Shown here: positions 11,711 to 23,033 of the stretch, one piece after another
Numbering within the stretch: position 1 is the stretch's first letter
Layout: each line of letters begins with the position of its first letter
Assembly (NCBI GenBank): GCA_004352715.1
Contig: SCFE01000030.1
Location: 1,170,037-1,234,036 of the forward strand
Length of the DNA stretch: 64,000 bases
Direction of reading: 5' to 3'
Origin: Hofstenia miamia
Lineage: Eukaryota > Xenacoelomorpha > Acoela
Position numbers and translations under genes: made by a program
The notes under the pieces: generated by a model
What the model was told of the DNA's origin: nothing
Databases searched by the model: none
What the model saw: the letters and a program-made list of their open reading frames with translations, nothing else

Positions 11711-11965
11711 ATGTCGGTGAAATTACGGAGTGATCAAAAAAATTATTTTCCTAATCGGATCGCCTAGCTATCAAATAAACGTTGCAAAATTACCCTCTAA
11801 TCGACAAGTTCTATCAGCTTTATTTTACAATATTCGCGAGGTTAAACCGACTGTTAGTGAAAGTGCAAATCTTGTGATTGGGGAGTGTATCATATATTGG
11901 GAAAACGCAAGAATTCCAACAAGTGCATTCTCTAACTCCGTTAAGAAACTTGTTAATCTATATTA
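11711..11965 (+). pseudogene. Unidentified coding-like fragment with a frameshift
   Basis: An ATG at 11711 opens MSVKLRSDQKNYFPNRIA, which soon meets a stop. A neighbouring frame then reads VAKLPSNRQVLSALFYNIRE, followed by about 40 more residues (ESANLVIGECIIYWENARIP, then a SVKKLVNLY tail) before running into (AT)n and a gap. Composition is balanced, unlike chance frames in this AT-rich DNA, and it looks like an alpha-helical N-terminal domain. It vaguely resembles N-terminal regions of repetitive-element proteins, but I cannot name a family. It could be an exon or a TE fragment; the frame change suggests decay. Confidence 0.3.
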
Positions 11966-11982
11966 TATATATATATATATAT

Positions 11983-12982
11983 NNNNNNNNNNNNNNNNNN
12001 NNNNNNNNNNNNNNNNNNNNNNNNNNNNNNNNNNNNNNNNNNNNNNNNNNNNNNNNNNNNNNNNNNNNNNNNNNNNNNNNNNNNNNNNNNNNNNNNNNNN
12101 NNNNNNNNNNNNNNNNNNNNNNNNNNNNNNNNNNNNNNNNNNNNNNNNNNNNNNNNNNNNNNNNNNNNNNNNNNNNNNNNNNNNNNNNNNNNNNNNNNNN
12201 NNNNNNNNNNNNNNNNNNNNNNNNNNNNNNNNNNNNNNNNNNNNNNNNNNNNNNNNNNNNNNNNNNNNNNNNNNNNNNNNNNNNNNNNNNNNNNNNNNNN
12301 NNNNNNNNNNNNNNNNNNNNNNNNNNNNNNNNNNNNNNNNNNNNNNNNNNNNNNNNNNNNNNNNNNNNNNNNNNNNNNNNNNNNNNNNNNNNNNNNNNNN
12401 NNNNNNNNNNNNNNNNNNNNNNNNNNNNNNNNNNNNNNNNNNNNNNNNNNNNNNNNNNNNNNNNNNNNNNNNNNNNNNNNNNNNNNNNNNNNNNNNNNNN
12501 NNNNNNNNNNNNNNNNNNNNNNNNNNNNNNNNNNNNNNNNNNNNNNNNNNNNNNNNNNNNNNNNNNNNNNNNNNNNNNNNNNNNNNNNNNNNNNNNNNNN
12601 NNNNNNNNNNNNNNNNNNNNNNNNNNNNNNNNNNNNNNNNNNNNNNNNNNNNNNNNNNNNNNNNNNNNNNNNNNNNNNNNNNNNNNNNNNNNNNNNNNNN
12701 NNNNNNNNNNNNNNNNNNNNNNNNNNNNNNNNNNNNNNNNNNNNNNNNNNNNNNNNNNNNNNNNNNNNNNNNNNNNNNNNNNNNNNNNNNNNNNNNNNNN
12801 NNNNNNNNNNNNNNNNNNNNNNNNNNNNNNNNNNNNNNNNNNNNNNNNNNNNNNNNNNNNNNNNNNNNNNNNNNNNNNNNNNNNNNNNNNNNNNNNNNNN
12901 NNNNNNNNNNNNNNNNNNNNNNNNNNNNNNNNNNNNNNNNNNNNNNNNNNNNNNNNNNNNNNNNNNNNNNNNNNNNNNNNNN
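11983..12982. other. Assembly gap (1000 N)
   Basis: Exactly 1000 unknown bases starting inside an (AT)n tract. Confidence 0.95.
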
Positions 12983-13522
12983 CGGTAGGAGTATTGCAAA
13001 TCAAAATCCACTTCATATTCTCATGTATTCATGCTGCCCCTGTACATCAGTCGACATGGGGTCACTGTTTTCTGTGCTTAATGACATTTTAGAAGCTACT
13101 TTACTAAAACTCATTTTGTTTATTAAATACCATTTGAGTTTTGTGATCTCTAGTTCCGCTTAAAAACATTTTCTGCATCTTCTGGCTTTTCTTCCTCCCA
13201 ATTAGACAGTCAAAACCTTAATTCAGTCATTGTTGATAGTAAATGGTTTCTTAATAAGTTTCATGCGAACATTGTCAATGGGGGCTAGAAGGGCTATTGC
13301 GAGAAAAGCAGCGAAAAATTAAACTTTTGTATATTTTGTACAGAGTTATTATAAAGTAACACACAATTTCGTTTGCCAATTAAATAGTCAAAAAACCATA
13401 AAAGAAACAGTATTTTATATTCAAATGATGCACAAAAACACGGCATTTATGAATAAATATATAAATTGTACAAAAGATGCTCTATACGATGAGCACCAGT
13501 AGTAATGATTGGTTGCAATCTT
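12983..13522. other. No gene recognised; 3' flank of the DD41D relic
   Basis: AT-rich sequence without a supported frame. Part of it is probably the 3' end of the transposon whose coding relic starts at 13523, but I could not pair a terminal inverted repeat. Confidence 0.4.
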
Positions 13523-14152
13523 TCAACAATATTGGAACATGAATTTAGCAACATTTCCTGATTTATCTTTCCACAATCAGAAATCAGCTGAGTTTAGATC
13601 AGGAGACATGGCTGGCCAATTTTGAAGAAAACATCTGCTTACAACATTTTCACCAAAAGTGTGTGTTGTGAATTCTTTAACTGGGCCTGCAATATGCGGT
13701 GGAGCACTATCCTGTTAAAATGCGATGTCTCTTCTTCTCTTTGGTAGATGCTGAATCATATGAGTTTGCAACATTTCAAGATAGCTGTATTGGCTCACTG
13801 TTTCCTCAAAGAAAGGAAGGGACATTGTAAACTTTGTAGTGAAAACTGTCCAAACATTAACCTTTGGACTATGCAATGGAAACACACTTTAGCATTTGGG
13901 TTCTCTGAATCCCATATTACAAAGTTGCAATTTGACACATGTCCATTTAGATAGCAATTAGCCTCATCTCTCCATAAAATATTTGGGAAAAAGTTATCAC
14001 TTTCACCACATTTTTCAAAGAAGAACTTTGCGGCATACCAAGAGAACGAGCAACTGTATGGGATCTTGAGCATCTCAATCCAGATAAATTCTGCTGATTA
14101 TTGATTTCATTTTTCACTTGGAGCACTGTTTCGTCATCAAAAGATGGCCTTC
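13523..14152 (-). pseudogene. DD41D-type Tc1/mariner superfamily transposase, dead
   Basis: Read on the minus strand, pieces in different frames follow the family order. First a helix-turn-helix region (GRPSFDDETVLQVKNEIN, then SGLRCSRSHTVARSLGMPQS). Next the first catalytic region (FPNILWRDEANCYLNGHVSN, IWDSENPN), where the usual FSDE is WRDE. Then LPFFEETVSQYSYLEMLQTH, the second Asp in AFxQDSAPPH, and WPAMSPDLNSADF with the third Asp. There are 41 residues between the last two Asp, hence DD41D. At least two frameshifts and stops in front of QDSAPPH and after SADF make it non-functional. The linker between the HTH and the catalytic core appears shortened. It lies between the arms of the large inverted repeat. 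Confidence 0.65.
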
Positions 14153-14424
14153 CANGGATTTTTTTGTAGAGAAGTTATTAATATGAAATGCAGTTGAGTT
14201 ACTTTCCACAAATACTTCGTGTAAATTTCAATAACGTTTGATACTATTTCAGGTTGTCTTACACACTGTTAAACTATACAATTTTTTGAATGGTATACAA
14301 TTTTAATCTGTCCCACAAAATATATTACAATCTGCCATTCCTTTAATACATAAAAAAGCTTGCATTAGATATATACCGATTTCCAATTTCCATTTTTTCT
14401 AAGACTAATCAACTCTCAATGCAT

Positions 14425-14565
14425 TATTAATTCCACGGCAGAAATTTTTTTATTACTCTAAACTGTAAATATCCTGTGGAGAAATGACTCTAAATGCGCC
14501 TTTTACAAAGAATTATTTGATTGTTAATTAGATTTAAGAAAATTTATGACTTCTTCAAAGTAACA
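14425..14565. repeat. Dispersed repeat, copy 1 (paired with 21186-21326)
   Basis: About 140 bp similar to 21186-21326 in the same orientation, sharing AAATATCCTG(T/C)GGA, AATGACTCTAA and TTAAGAAAATTTATGAC. No coding content. Both copies lie downstream of Tc1/mariner-type relics. Confidence 0.6.
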
Positions 14566-15571
14566 ATGAACGAATCGATAATTTTTCACAAGAATATTGA
14601 TCGGCTATAGACAAAAGCTGCAACCTGAATTACAGATTAGTTGACTTGCATATTCACAAGTCAAAGTAGGGCTAGTATCTTGAAATATTCGTCAGACTAA
14701 GTCTGATGCAATAAACCTGGCATGTCATTAATTTAATGCATGAATAATGAAATATCATTATCAATGCCATTACTATGATATAAAGTTATATTCAGCGAAG
14801 GGAATTAAAATAACACAGTACTTTGAATTTTACAACTTCAGAAGAAAACATCTTTGATTTGGAAGGTATTAAAATTTAATGAAGGATTTTATTGAGATAT
14901 TTCACCTTTTATGAGATCATATAATATCATTAAAATCCAATGGGGACCTTAACCATATCAAGGTTAAAAGAACTTAAAGGAACTAAATCGTTTGAGGCAA
15001 GCACTCTAATATTATCTTTAACAATCTTAACCATGTATATAAATTGGTGTCTGCAATGTTCGATAATTGTTTGCAGAATGAAGGTAAAAGTGCTTACAGA
15101 AACAAACAAAAAAAATTATTACTTCTTTGTGATTTGCAATGGTATAAATTCAATGCAGAAATACCAAGAAAATGAAGAATAGAAGATGAGTGTAAAATCA
15201 ATAGGCTAACTGCACATGAATTGCGTATTTGCCATGAATCAGGAATATCCAAACACTAAATGAAGGTAAGAAATATACTGAAAATGTCATCAGTCTATAC
15301 ATTTAAATTACATTTTCACACTAAAATGGATTAGCACAAAAAATCTATTTGAAAAATTTCACTTAGCATGGATCTATTAAAGCGAAATGTCAATTTAGAA
15401 TACATGCTGATTGGATGTTCAAATGGTTTTTAGGCTTCATCCTTTGTATGCCCAAATTGACAGCAAATACAAAATCCATGCTGTTAGCCTGCCGATTTTA
15501 CTGAGCTTCTCGAGCTATGCATCCTGTATTTTATCTATAAATAAATGTTTATATTACACTATATATACTGT
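14566..15571. other. AT-rich DNA, no gene recognised
   Basis: Open frames here (for example 14940-15182) have biased composition and no domain. The right end is short (AT) sequence entering a gap. Confidence 0.5.
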
Positions 15572-16108
15572 NNNNNNNNNNNNNNNNNNNNNNNNNNNNN
15601 NNNNNNNNNNNNNNNNNNNNNNNNNNNNNNNNNNNNNNNNNNNNNNNNNNNNNNNNNNNNNNNNNNNNNNNNNNNNNNNNNNNNNNNNNNNNNNNNNNNN
15701 NNNNNNNNNNNNNNNNNNNNNNNNNNNNNNNNNNNNNNNNNNNNNNNNNNNNNNNNNNNNNNNNNNNNNNNNNNNNNNNNNNNNNNNNNNNNNNNNNNNN
15801 NNNNNNNNNNNNNNNNNNNNNNNNNNNNNNNNNNNNNNNNNNNNNNNNNNNNNNNNNNNNNNNNNNNNNNNNNNNNNNNNNNNNNNNNNNNNNNNNNNNN
15901 NNNNNNNNNNNNNNNNNNNNNNNNNNNNNNNNNNNNNNNNNNNNNNNNNNNNNNNNNNNNNNNNNNNNNNNNNNNNNNNNNNNNNNNNNNNNNNNNNNNN
16001 NNNNNNNNNNNNNNNNNNNNNNNNNNNNNNNNNNNNNNNNNNNNNNNNNNNNNNNNNNNNNNNNNNNNNNNNNNNNNNNNNNNNNNNNNNNNNNNNNNNN
16101 NNNNNNNN
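15572..16108. other. Assembly gap (537 N)
   Basis: Run of N followed by (AT)n at 16109-16140. Confidence 0.95.
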
Positions 16109-16145
<37 letters not shown>

Positions 16146-16261
16146 CATCGAAATATATATTTAAATTGCATATTTTGATTATAACACGACGGTGGAGTCT
16201 GAATTAACCGATTGAAAGTTTAAATTTAGGTCAAGGCTCTAAATGATGCATTTTCTTTTCT

Positions 16262-18583
16262 GCCTTACGCTTTTAAGAAACTTTAAATTAAATCACATTT
16301 AGTAAAAAATTCTAAGGCTTCAAGCAATGTTGAACAAATTCTTCTGCAATTTTACATAGATCTGAGAAGTCAAAACAGTACTCATATCCAAAGCAAATAA
16401 TTGACAGAGCTTTTATCCAAAACTACATTTTACAAATTTTTAAGGTAAATGACATACCATGGAAAACTAACTCAATCACTATGTAGTTTGTGATTATGAA
16501 CAATAATGCAATTATACAACTACAAAGTAGAGGTGCCATGCTATCTATTATTTCAAATATTGAAAATACATCTTAATAGAACTTTCGGATTACAACTACC
16601 ACAGTGTCAGATTCTAGTTATCATGTTAAATTCAAGTTAAAATAAAGTAGATTCGGTTTTTTAAAAATCCCTCGCTTAAATATATAAAGGCTATCAAAGT
16701 AATATAGCATAAAATTGCATTAAACAATATAATTAATTGGGAGACTGTGAGCATTATGAAATATTAATACCTATAAATTGATTATGAATCAATATTTAGT
16801 AGTCTTCTACTAAGTGCTTTTATCTTTTCTTTGCGATTAATGTAGGCCCCGGGTTACACTTTAATTTCTTTAGAAAAATACATTTAAAAATATAACGATT
16901 AGAAATCTTTCATTACAGCAATCTTCCTAATTAATACAATAGAAAATAACAAAAAAACAATTAAAATGAGGAAACAAATCGCTGTAAACGCTTCAAAAAA
17001 ATATTAGAAAATTAAGAAAATATTGGTATTAAAGTTCGTTTTATGTTTAACGTAACTGGAAACTCCACTACATAAAATTGATAAATACAATTTGAAATGT
17101 AACTTGAGAAAGTAAAATGCATTGAATTTCTTAGCAACTCATGACAATTCAAAGACTGCTCTTGGCAATTTAAAAACTGTACCTGTATTACCTTATGATT
17201 GTATTCATAGAAAACATGAAATATGAAAACAAATTTGTTATTATTAATTTAATAAAACCAATAAACGCAGCTGGTAATTCAGATTTACTTGAACGGCTGA
17301 ACGCCAATCCCATGTTGACATTGCCCCAGTATCTGGAGTCAGGCAATTAGGTAAAACTAATTATTAAAGTTTCTAATAATAGACTAAATTCAGGAACTAA
17401 AATAACTTTTTAAAGTTTTCGTTTGACCATCGGGAGATCGTTTAATCATGAACAAGCAGGCTTTCTCATAAGAAAATATTTGTCTTTCCATTTCCCATTA
17501 ATTTTTAATGAAAGTTTCGTAATTTTTCAGTTAAAAAAAACTAGTGTTGAATTGAATGGATGCGAATACATAAATCTCATATTATAGTATTTCGAAATAG
17601 TGCTAATTGATACACAGCACCAGTACCCAATTTAGTAGCCCTAAAAACAAGACTATATATATCATCTTCTTTTGATAACCACATAAGCACATGGATTAAG
17701 TAAAGTTTCAATAATTAAAGCTTTTAATAATCTGTTTGCCTATGCTCTAAAACTGCTTCCATAAATAATACAAATTCATTATCACTATATTCTGCATATA
17801 CTTCCTATTGTACTCAGATCTGGGGGAAATAAGGGTGGTTGATTTACCGTTTCTATTTCAATGAATTATATTCTACAGTCGTAAATGTCTGATGGGCGTT
17901 TTGTCTGCAGCAGTGTATTGTCCTCTTGATTTATTAGCAGTAAAGTTGTCGTTTATTGTTGTTTAATATTCTGCTGTCCAATATTGTCATCAACATGACT
18001 ACTGGTATTCTGGCCGGTTTAATTAAGTAGATTAAAATTAGAAACTGCTCTTAGGATGTTTTCAATATTAGAGAAACTAAATATTTGAAGATCATTTCAT
18101 TTGTAATTTTTGTGTATATTCCTTGGGAAAACTTGAGGAATAGGACAGTAAATCTTAATCTTATATATGACACAAATATATTAACATTCGAAATAAGGTC
18201 AAAAAAGAATTTTCTTATAATTGCTGTTAATTCTCCTTTTTTGAAAAACACTTTATGAGAGAAAAGTCAAACATGACATAATGAAGTAGATTCTTGTGAA
18301 ACTTCTGATGAGGTTAATGTTATGATTGGTGAAATATCTGAAATAATTTCAATTGCCCATTTCAAAATTTTGTTAATTCATTTTCAGGTTAGTTTGACAT
18401 TTTCTGAACAACAAAATAGCAGTAATATAAACAAGTTGTAGAGAAAATTTAATCTTTAGATTTTAACATGATAAACATAATAATTTTTATTCAAAAACAC
18501 TTTAAAGTGGCCTAAAATTTGAATTTCTGCTTAAGTAGTATGATTAATATTTTGATTGCCTCAAAATGAAATATTTCATTCAA
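16262..18583 (-). repeat. Right arm of the 2.3-kb inverted repeat
   Basis: Reverse complement of 8500-10816: block C at 16262-16604, A at 16605-17628 and B at 17629-18583. The inner border begins at GCCTTACGC, which is exactly where the left arm is cut by its gap, so the true repeat may be longer on the left. Small differences between the arms show they are separate sequences. No coding content recognised. Confidence 0.85.
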
Positions 18584-18685
18584 ACCATGATTACACATTT
18601 GTCAAGTCATCCCCCAATTTTTTATACAGGTATCATCAATTACTAATACTGCAAATAAGTTTGAAAACTACATAAAAATGTAACA

Positions 18686-18973
18686 CTATTCGTTTGAAAA
18701 ATCGTCTGCAGCTTTGTCTAAGTGGAAGCTATTTTGATTTGCCTTCCATTCATACAAATTACAGACAGCATTTATAATTGCCTCTTCAGTCATATCACAA
18801 AAAATACATTCTATTGATTCAGTGATAATATTATATATATATCGATCAATCATGTTTTCTTGGGCGATTGGATCTTCGTAACAATTGATTTGGAGTTTGA
18901 ACTTTTTCTCAGAGCGACTCGCTTTCAAACCATAATCATTGCATTGTTTTAAGTTGGTTGTAGATGCTGCCAA
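18686..18973 (-). CDS. Unidentified 95-codon open frame, possible exon fragment
   Basis: The minus-strand frame has balanced, mostly hydrophilic composition, with clusters such as LKASRSEKKFKLQINCYEDP and CDMTEEAIINAVCNLYEWKA, atypical of chance frames here. The start is the first Met, but the frame stays open a few codons upstream (KCKCFKEKLAAST). I recognise no domain. It lies just outside the right inverted-repeat arm. It could be an exon of an unannotated gene or part of an unknown element. No splice sites were resolved with confidence. Confidence 0.25.
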   Translation of the reverse strand: MAASTTNLKQCNDYGLKASRSEKKFKLQINCYEDPIAQENMIDRYIYNIITESIECIFCDMTEEAIINAVCNLYEWKANQNSFHLDKAADDFSNE

Positions 18974-18983
18974 TTTTTCCTTA

Positions 18984-20222
18984 AAACATTTACATTTCCT
19001 TATAATTTAAATCAGGCTTTTGATAATATCTGAAGTCGTCTTAATTGTTTGCATGCGATGAAGCGGGAGTAGTGTTCTATTATTATTAGATAATTGGATC
19101 CATTGTGTTCAGCAAAATTAAACGCACTTTTGATCGAAGGAACTATTCTATTCTATTCATAGAACTATCCATATTACACTTAAGATATCACTTCATTTAT
19201 TTTTCAAAGTTTTGGCTCATTTTCATTCAATAGCAGTTGTCTTTTGCGAGGAGAATATTTTTCTCAACTCCGGGGTGAAGGATCTTATATTTCATGGAAG
19301 CAGATATGATTATTCTGTCGCTCTTTAGGACGATTCAATCTACAATCGATGGTTCATATCCTAATTTTCAAAATACATTCAGATTTAGATCCTTTTTCCA
19401 GTCTTTCTAGTGAGTTTTGCATAAATGAGGTCACCCTAGACAGTTTTTCTACTCTCTACTAGGATCATCTTTATTCTTGCATCAATAGAGCTACTGCTGA
19501 ATTTTAGAACCTGATGAGCTGCAAATGATAGTTCTTTCTCTAAGTTGTCATAATTATTCGTGTTTACTTGATATGTGACTCGTGAAAATGTTACTGCAAG
19601 AAGCTTCTGAGTATTTTGTTAAGCAAAGAAACAGCTTTTGGACTCGCGGTGCTGTAGCGTGGGTTTGCTTTTTGTGGATGACTTCGAGTGATTTATGATA
19701 AGAATGTAACTATTCTACAAAGCACATTCCATGAATATATTTGTGAAATTTTGTACACCTCGGACAACAATAAAAGCTCTTTCTCGAATTGCGAAAATTT
19801 TTGTTCAGTAGATGTTAGTGACAGGCCAACATAAGTGCAAGGCTTTCTTTGTTGGAATACTACATTTCCAAGTGCATACCCTAAAAAAAAACTTGCAATT
19901 TCGATTTTGAGTTATGAACAAAATGTTTTAGAAGTTTGGAAGTTAGGATTTCCTTAATTGTTTCCAATGAGGTTGTATTTCAGGGTTCAATTACCATTGA
20001 GTGGCTATTTTCATTAATAAGCGTAGAAAAGCTGGAATTTGGACATTTTTGGGTTAATGAAGAAAAGAAATTTGCCATACTTAAGAATCTCTGCTGTTCC
20101 ATCTCGTCACTTTGTAAAGGGTAATTGGCAATTGTCAACAATTTTACATGACTCAAAAGCTGTTGCCATGTTATAAGGTTAAACCGATATAAGTGAAAGT
20201 GTTTTTTTTTAAATCACATTAC

Positions 20223-20225
<3 letters not shown>
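18984..20225. other. No gene recognised
   Basis: Mixed-composition DNA without supported frames, repeats or element ends. The 62-codon frame at 19936-20124 has no recognisable domain. Confidence 0.45.
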
Positions 20226-20259
<34 letters not shown>

Positions 20260-20260
<1 letters not shown>

Positions 20261-20348
20261 CGTTGTTCGGAAAGTTCCCGCTGTAAGAAAAATATATTTA
20301 GTCGAAACGTTTTATTCAATTAATAACAGCAGCCTCACAGCGGCGTTG
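20260..20348 (-). repeat. Duplicate of the mariner end, left of a gap
   Basis: This stretch (TIR TTGTTCGGAAAGTTCCCGC plus following sequence to GCGGCGTTG) is repeated at 20496-20583 on the other side of a 136-N gap. It is either a second, truncated mariner copy or the same contig end assembled twice. Confidence 0.75.
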
Positions 20349-20484
20349 NNNNNNNNNNNNNNNNNNNNNNNNNNNNNNNNNNNNNNNNNNNNNNNNNNNN
20401 NNNNNNNNNNNNNNNNNNNNNNNNNNNNNNNNNNNNNNNNNNNNNNNNNNNNNNNNNNNNNNNNNNNNNNNNNNNNNNNNNNNN
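20349..20484. other. Assembly gap (136 N)
   Basis: Gap between two near-identical mariner ends; (AT)n directly follows. Confidence 0.95.
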
Positions 20485-20495
20485 TATATATATAT

Positions 20496-21133
20496 CGTTG
20501 TTCGGAAAGTTCCCGCTGTAAGAAAAATATATTTAGTCGAAACGTTTTATTCAATTAATAACAGCAGCCTCACAGCGGCGTTGGCGTTGGGCGTCGGTCA
20601 ACTGGTGGGGTACCCACTTTGACAACTTTGACGTGAAGCCTATAGTCTTCAGGTGTTAAAACACGGTAGAGTTGGATATTCCTCCTAAGGCTTTCAGCTA
20701 GCTCACGCGTCGTTATTTGTGGGTCGGCTTGAACCAGCTGTCTGAGGCAGTCATTATCGAAATCAGATAGACGACCTGACCAAGGCTTATCTTCGAGATT
20801 GGTGTCGCTAGTGCGAAAACAGGGAAAACCATTCTCTCACTGTACGAGCAGCAACAATGTCCTCACCAACTGCTTCATTGATGTGTTGAGCTGATTCCGT
20901 GGCATTCAGTCCGCTTTTGAAGTCGTAGAGCATACAACAGCGCAGATAGGGCTTTGAGAGGTCCATTGCAGTAGATTTTAAATTTTTAATGTGTTAAAGT
21001 TACAATACTGAAACGTGGTTACAATAATTTTATTACAACATGCACACGTAATTTTATTGGTTGAGGCCAATATTAAATAAAATAATATAAGCATGAGTCA
21101 CATACATACAACGGCGGAAACTTTCCGAACAAC
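20496..21133 (-). mobile_element. Internally deleted mariner transposon
   Basis: Inverted termini: left TTGTTCGGAAAGTTCCCGC (20498-20516), and right in reverse TTGTTCGGAAAGTTTCCGCC. It is embedded in (AT)n on both sides, consistent with mariner insertion at TA. About 640 bp, roughly half of a full mariner of about 1.3 kb, so the catalytic half is missing. It contains the start of a transposase gene on the minus strand. Confidence 0.75.
20570..20967 (-). pseudogene. mariner transposase, N-terminal half only, frameshifted
   Basis: Starts MDLSKPYLRCCMLYDFKSGL, then ATESAQHINEAVGEDIVAAR and TVREWFS: the first helix-turn-helix of mariner transposases. After a one-base frameshift near 20822 it continues FRTSDTNLEDKPWSGRLSDF and QADPQITTRELAESL, the linker and start of the second HTH. 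The last ~38 codons no longer resemble mariner and end at a TGA (20570-20572) close to the TIR. The DD34D catalytic domain is absent, so no activity is possible. The ATG matches the family start. Confidence 0.75.

Positions 21134-21136
<3 letters not shown>

Positions 21137-21178
<42 letters not shown>
21137..21178. repeat. (AT)n microsatellite
   Basis: About 42 bp of pure AT directly after the mariner right end. Confidence 0.9.
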
Positions 21179-21180
<2 letters not shown>

Positions 21181-21185
21181 CTAGT

Positions 21186-21326
21186 TATTTAATTTCACGG
21201 CAATGATTTTTTATTATTCTAAATTGCAAATATCCTGCGGAAAATGACTCTAAGAGTCCCTTTTACAAAAAAATATTTGATTGTTAACTAAATTTAAGAA
21301 AATTTATGACCTCTTCAAAGTATCAT
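21186..21326. repeat. Dispersed repeat, copy 2 (paired with 14425-14565)
   Basis: Similar to 14425-14565 with about one change in ten; see that entry for shared blocks. Confidence 0.6.
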
Positions 21327-21519
21327 GATGATGGTTAAAACATTCACTATTGCTCAAATACAAAAAAATTGTCATATTACTAGTAAAATACATAGTATGT
21401 TCGTTTGGTGCAGTGACCATTGTTCATCATTATCAAATTTTCACTTTTGCCAAACTTGTCTGTATTCTTTGATTATATTTTTTGTAAACCATAGTTTTAC
21501 TGAGTGACACTGGTGTAAT

Positions 21520-22632
21520 CAGAGGCGTCAAGACTACTTTTAAAATTTGAAGGGTAATTAGCACTCGAAGGCCATTCAAGAATAAAATGGAATCAAATTC
21601 TATCCAAAACTCTAAAACGCAAAAAACGATGATTAGGGACTGATCAGGAAGGGTAGGGATTCCCGAACCAGCTAGCTTATCAAGAAGGTAGTTATGGCTA
21701 GACCTCATACACATACTACAAAAGTATAAATTTAAAAGTAAAAGTTCAGAAGAACTACTAAAAAATTTTTAATTTTGACAACAGTAATTTTTTTTAAACG
21801 TTTCAATGCAGGCAAATATACACATAATAATTTTTTGTGATTTTGTATTCACTGTATATGCAATTAGTTACAAACTGAATTTCAAGTAACACTAACAAAA
21901 AATGATTGAATTATTAAGAATTAACTACACAGCGCCAGACCTCCCATTTTCAAAACGCTTAACCCAAGCAGGGTTATTAAGATCTAACCCATTCTTTTTT
22001 ACAAGTTTTCAATGATTTTCGCTATGTTTTTACCTTTAACATCAGTTAATGACACCAAACCAATACATGCTTCAAATATTTCGTCATCCTTTACATAGCG
22101 AATTGATAATTGTTCAATCCCACTGATATCCGAAATTTTGTCATCAATGCTTGCAAATTTATATTGATTAGCTACACAAATCACACAAAAATTTCCGCCA
22201 CCGTCATTTAAGAATACAAAAGCCAATAATATTACATGAGTAGGATAGGATGGAAGATTACAGTAAATAATTTTTTTTCAGATTATGCGACTTTTTGAAT
22301 AGCCATGCTGAAAATTTGGCAATGCCCCCAAATGTTGCTACGTGCTTGTCGGTAATTGTCGTGAACAAATGAGCATTGTTCTTATGATAAGATGAAAATA
22401 GTGATTAAATTCTTTATTGATAACAGAAAAATTTCTTTATAAATTTAAGTACTCATCTAGAAATACCTACTGTGCTAAAAATTAAGTTAAACTCAATTCA
22501 AGACAATTGAAAAATTTTGAAAATCAAAAAATACAAAGACTGCTGGGAGAAATATTTATCTTAAAAAGGAAAATTTCCAAAGTCATTTTATTTTATTGGA
22601 AGGGCTCAAGCCCCACTCTAGCGATGGCACTG
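21520..22632 (-). mobile_element. Decayed hAT element with TTF/DUF4371-type transposase relic
   Basis: The left end CAGAGGCGTCAAGAC and right end in reverse CAGTGCCATCGCTAGAG share the CAG start usual for hAT. The 8-bp flanks GGTGTAAT (21512-21519) and GGTATGAT (22633-22640) match at 6 of 8 positions. Between them lies a minus-strand hAT transposase relic (21999-22226). The ends are weak individually; together with the relic they make a fair case. Confidence 0.4.
21999..22226 (-). pseudogene. hAT (ZMYM1/DUF4371-type) transposase fragment
   Basis: A 75-codon frame reads IDDKISDISGIEQLSIRYVK, then DDEIFEACIGLVSLTDVKGK. This matches the DUF4371 region of TTF-type hAT transposases after the first catalytic Asp: (A)DEx(S/T)D(I)SxxEQLSI, a short acidic insertion, then F/C-xGxVxL. 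The flanking sequence keeps no continuous frame. It is the same broad class as the intact transposase at 38427-40871 but clearly another family. Confidence 0.5.
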
Positions 22633-22640
22633 GGTATGAT

Positions 22641-22999
22641 GGTAAATTGTTTAATATATTATCAATTTAACCATTATCATCAAAAATACTTACTTCATAG
22701 AAATTTTGAAATATTTCAAAAATATATTCATTGCTTTTCTCATTTAACTGTATTATTGAATTACAGGTTTTTATGGTTTTTGAAAATACGTTCATATTCT
22801 TTTTTCTTAATACTGAGGCTGGATACGCTTAGAAAAAAAACTATTTTAGTAGATATAAGAATTTTGATTGTCGGCATTTTGAATTATTTCGAAAAAAAAT
22901 GTTTTTATGCTGTTTTTTCCAAAATAATTTTAACCAGCAAAAATTAGCTTTGAAAAATCTCGGACCTTGATAGGAAATTATATTAAAAATTATGAAATG

Positions 23000-23033
<34 letters not shown>

